Positions 63,150-64,000 of a stretch of DNA of 64,000 nt are shown here, piece after piece. Each line of letters opens with the position of its first letter. The first letter of the stretch is position 1. Position numbers and translations under genes: made by a program. The stretch is from Alectoria sarmentosa (lineage: Eukaryota > Ascomycota > Lecanoromycetes > Lecanorales > Parmeliaceae). The notes below the pieces were generated by a model that saw nothing but the letters and a program-made list of their open reading frames with translations, was not told where the DNA came from and made no database searches. The DNA lies in NCBI GenBank assembly GCA_009733775.1, contig WOGZ01000028.1, positions 124,001 to 188,000 of the forward strand. Reading direction: 5' to 3'.

Positions 63150-64000
63150 TGAGTAAAACAAAATGCAATAAATCAATTAATTTACGTTTTATAATTATTT
63201 AATATTCGTGATATAAAGATAATTATTTGATGATTTTCGAAAAAATCGAATTATTATAAATATTCGAAATTTTAATAAGATCATAAAATTCGATTTTTAT
63301 TCGTTATCGTTATAATTAAATATTATTTTTATTATAACGAGATTTTTTTATATTTTTATAATGAATGAAAACGATTATTTTTATTAATTTTTTATTCGTT
63401 ATAAAAATCGATATAAGTTTATAATGATTTTTTATTGAGAATAAAAACAATATAATGTTGCTTTTATAAAATATAAAAAATCATCATTATATATTTAAAG
63501 ATAAACGAATAAGATTTTCAAATTTATTCGAGAATTTGTCAAAACTTATATAAATGATATAATTATTTTTTCAAAAACGTTATTAAAGCATTTGAATCAT
63601 TTTAAAAAAAATGTTCATTTTTTTTCATCAAAAAAAAATTAATCTTAATTTTAAAAAATCATTTTTGAATTATTTTTTTATGATTCTTTTTGAACAGCGA
63701 ATCGATTTTTTGAATTTATTCACATTCAAAAAAAAACTTATTATTATTATAACACTTCGTTTTTTAAAAACATTACGATAATTAAAAACTTTTTTAAGAT
63801 TTATCGATTAATTTCGATTATTTATATTTAAATACGCTCAACGAGCAAATTTTTTATAATAAAAAAAAACGAATCTTATTAAAAAAATATTTAAGAAATC
63901 AAAAAATTATTTTTGAAAACGTCAATTCGATATTACGTTTTACGAATTTATTAAAATAAAAATTCGAACTTTTAAAAATCTTTAAAAAACATTTTTCAAT
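63150..64000 (+). pseudogene. Reverse transcriptase remnant of the second element B copy (partial)
   Basis: It corresponds to about 5540-6400 of the first copy. The catalytic box reads TYINDIIIFSKT near 63546-63580, with the same Val-Asp to Ile-Asn change as in the first copy. The window ends inside the pol region. Confidence 0.8.

Larger units (their letters stand above)
59314..64000 (+). mobile_element. Second copy of the element B gypsy family, 5' part (runs off window)
   Basis: It has the same family and orientation as 1664-9089. The 5' LTR 59314-59462 is followed by internal sequence that aligns throughout with 1827 to about 6400. It includes the Gag core (60330-60480), the AT-rich spacer, the protease (YINDVI near 62135 and KIYLINNF near 62200) and the start of reverse transcriptase with KTYINDIIIFSK at about 63544-63580. 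It is RIP-mutated independently of the first copy. Confidence 0.9.

Noticed and set aside
1..64000. tRNA, rRNA or other structured RNA genes
   Set aside because: No clover-leaf with conserved A and B boxes or rRNA-like segment was noticed by eye; a tRNA-finder run would settle it.

Overview
The window looks like nuclear DNA of a filamentous ascomycete (Pezizomycotina, perhaps a dothideomycete). Genes in the balanced-GC parts carry short GT-AG introns (42-153 nt), and their products are typical fungal proteins. They alternate abruptly with extremely AT-rich blocks made of dead retrotransposons. The decay in those blocks is nearly all C-to-T and G-to-A on both strands (Gln and Trp codons turned into stops, Cys to Tyr, Val-Asp to Ile-Asn), which is the pattern left by repeat-induced point mutation (RIP). 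Species cannot be named from sequence alone.

Layout. (1) 1-1168: normal-GC edge holding the 5' part of a Rab-type GTPase gene (minus strand). (2) About 1169-49640: AT-rich block of nested transposons. A LINE 5' part (1169-1658 and 9095-11516) is split by a complete Ty3/gypsy chromovirus (1664-9089; LTRs, 5-bp duplication AAATG). Then come a minus-strand gypsy pol region (about 11.5-17 kb), a long unassigned stretch (about 17.0-25.7 kb), a second LINE copy with a perfect 16-bp target duplication (25723-32166), more unassigned sequence, a complete Ty1/copia element (33894-41490; 135-bp LTRs, duplication ACCTT, half-tRNA-Met type primer site), more unassigned sequence, a second minus-strand gypsy element (about 42.8-47.4 kb) and degenerate tandem repeats to about 48.6 kb. 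(3) About 49640-59313: gene island. (4) 59314-64000: 5' half of another copy of the first gypsy family, running off the window.

The island carries five genes: a calcineurin-like metallophosphoesterase (minus) and an Ist2/anoctamin-like membrane protein (plus) sharing a divergent promoter; the Bud13/Cwc26 splicing factor (minus) and an alkyltransferase-like DNA-repair protein (plus) sharing a second divergent promoter; and a small acidic protein of unknown function (plus). They are housekeeping-type genes with no sign of a shared pathway. At the right edge of the island is a 481-bp MITE with perfect 27-bp inverted ends, close to the gypsy LTR.

Nearly all open frames inside the AT-rich blocks are chance frames or fragments of mutated transposon genes; they are annotated here as transposon remnants, not genes. 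The least explained material is the sequence left after the recognised insertions are removed (17.0-25.7, 32.2-33.9 and 41.5-42.7 kb). It could be one large, disrupted element of unknown type.
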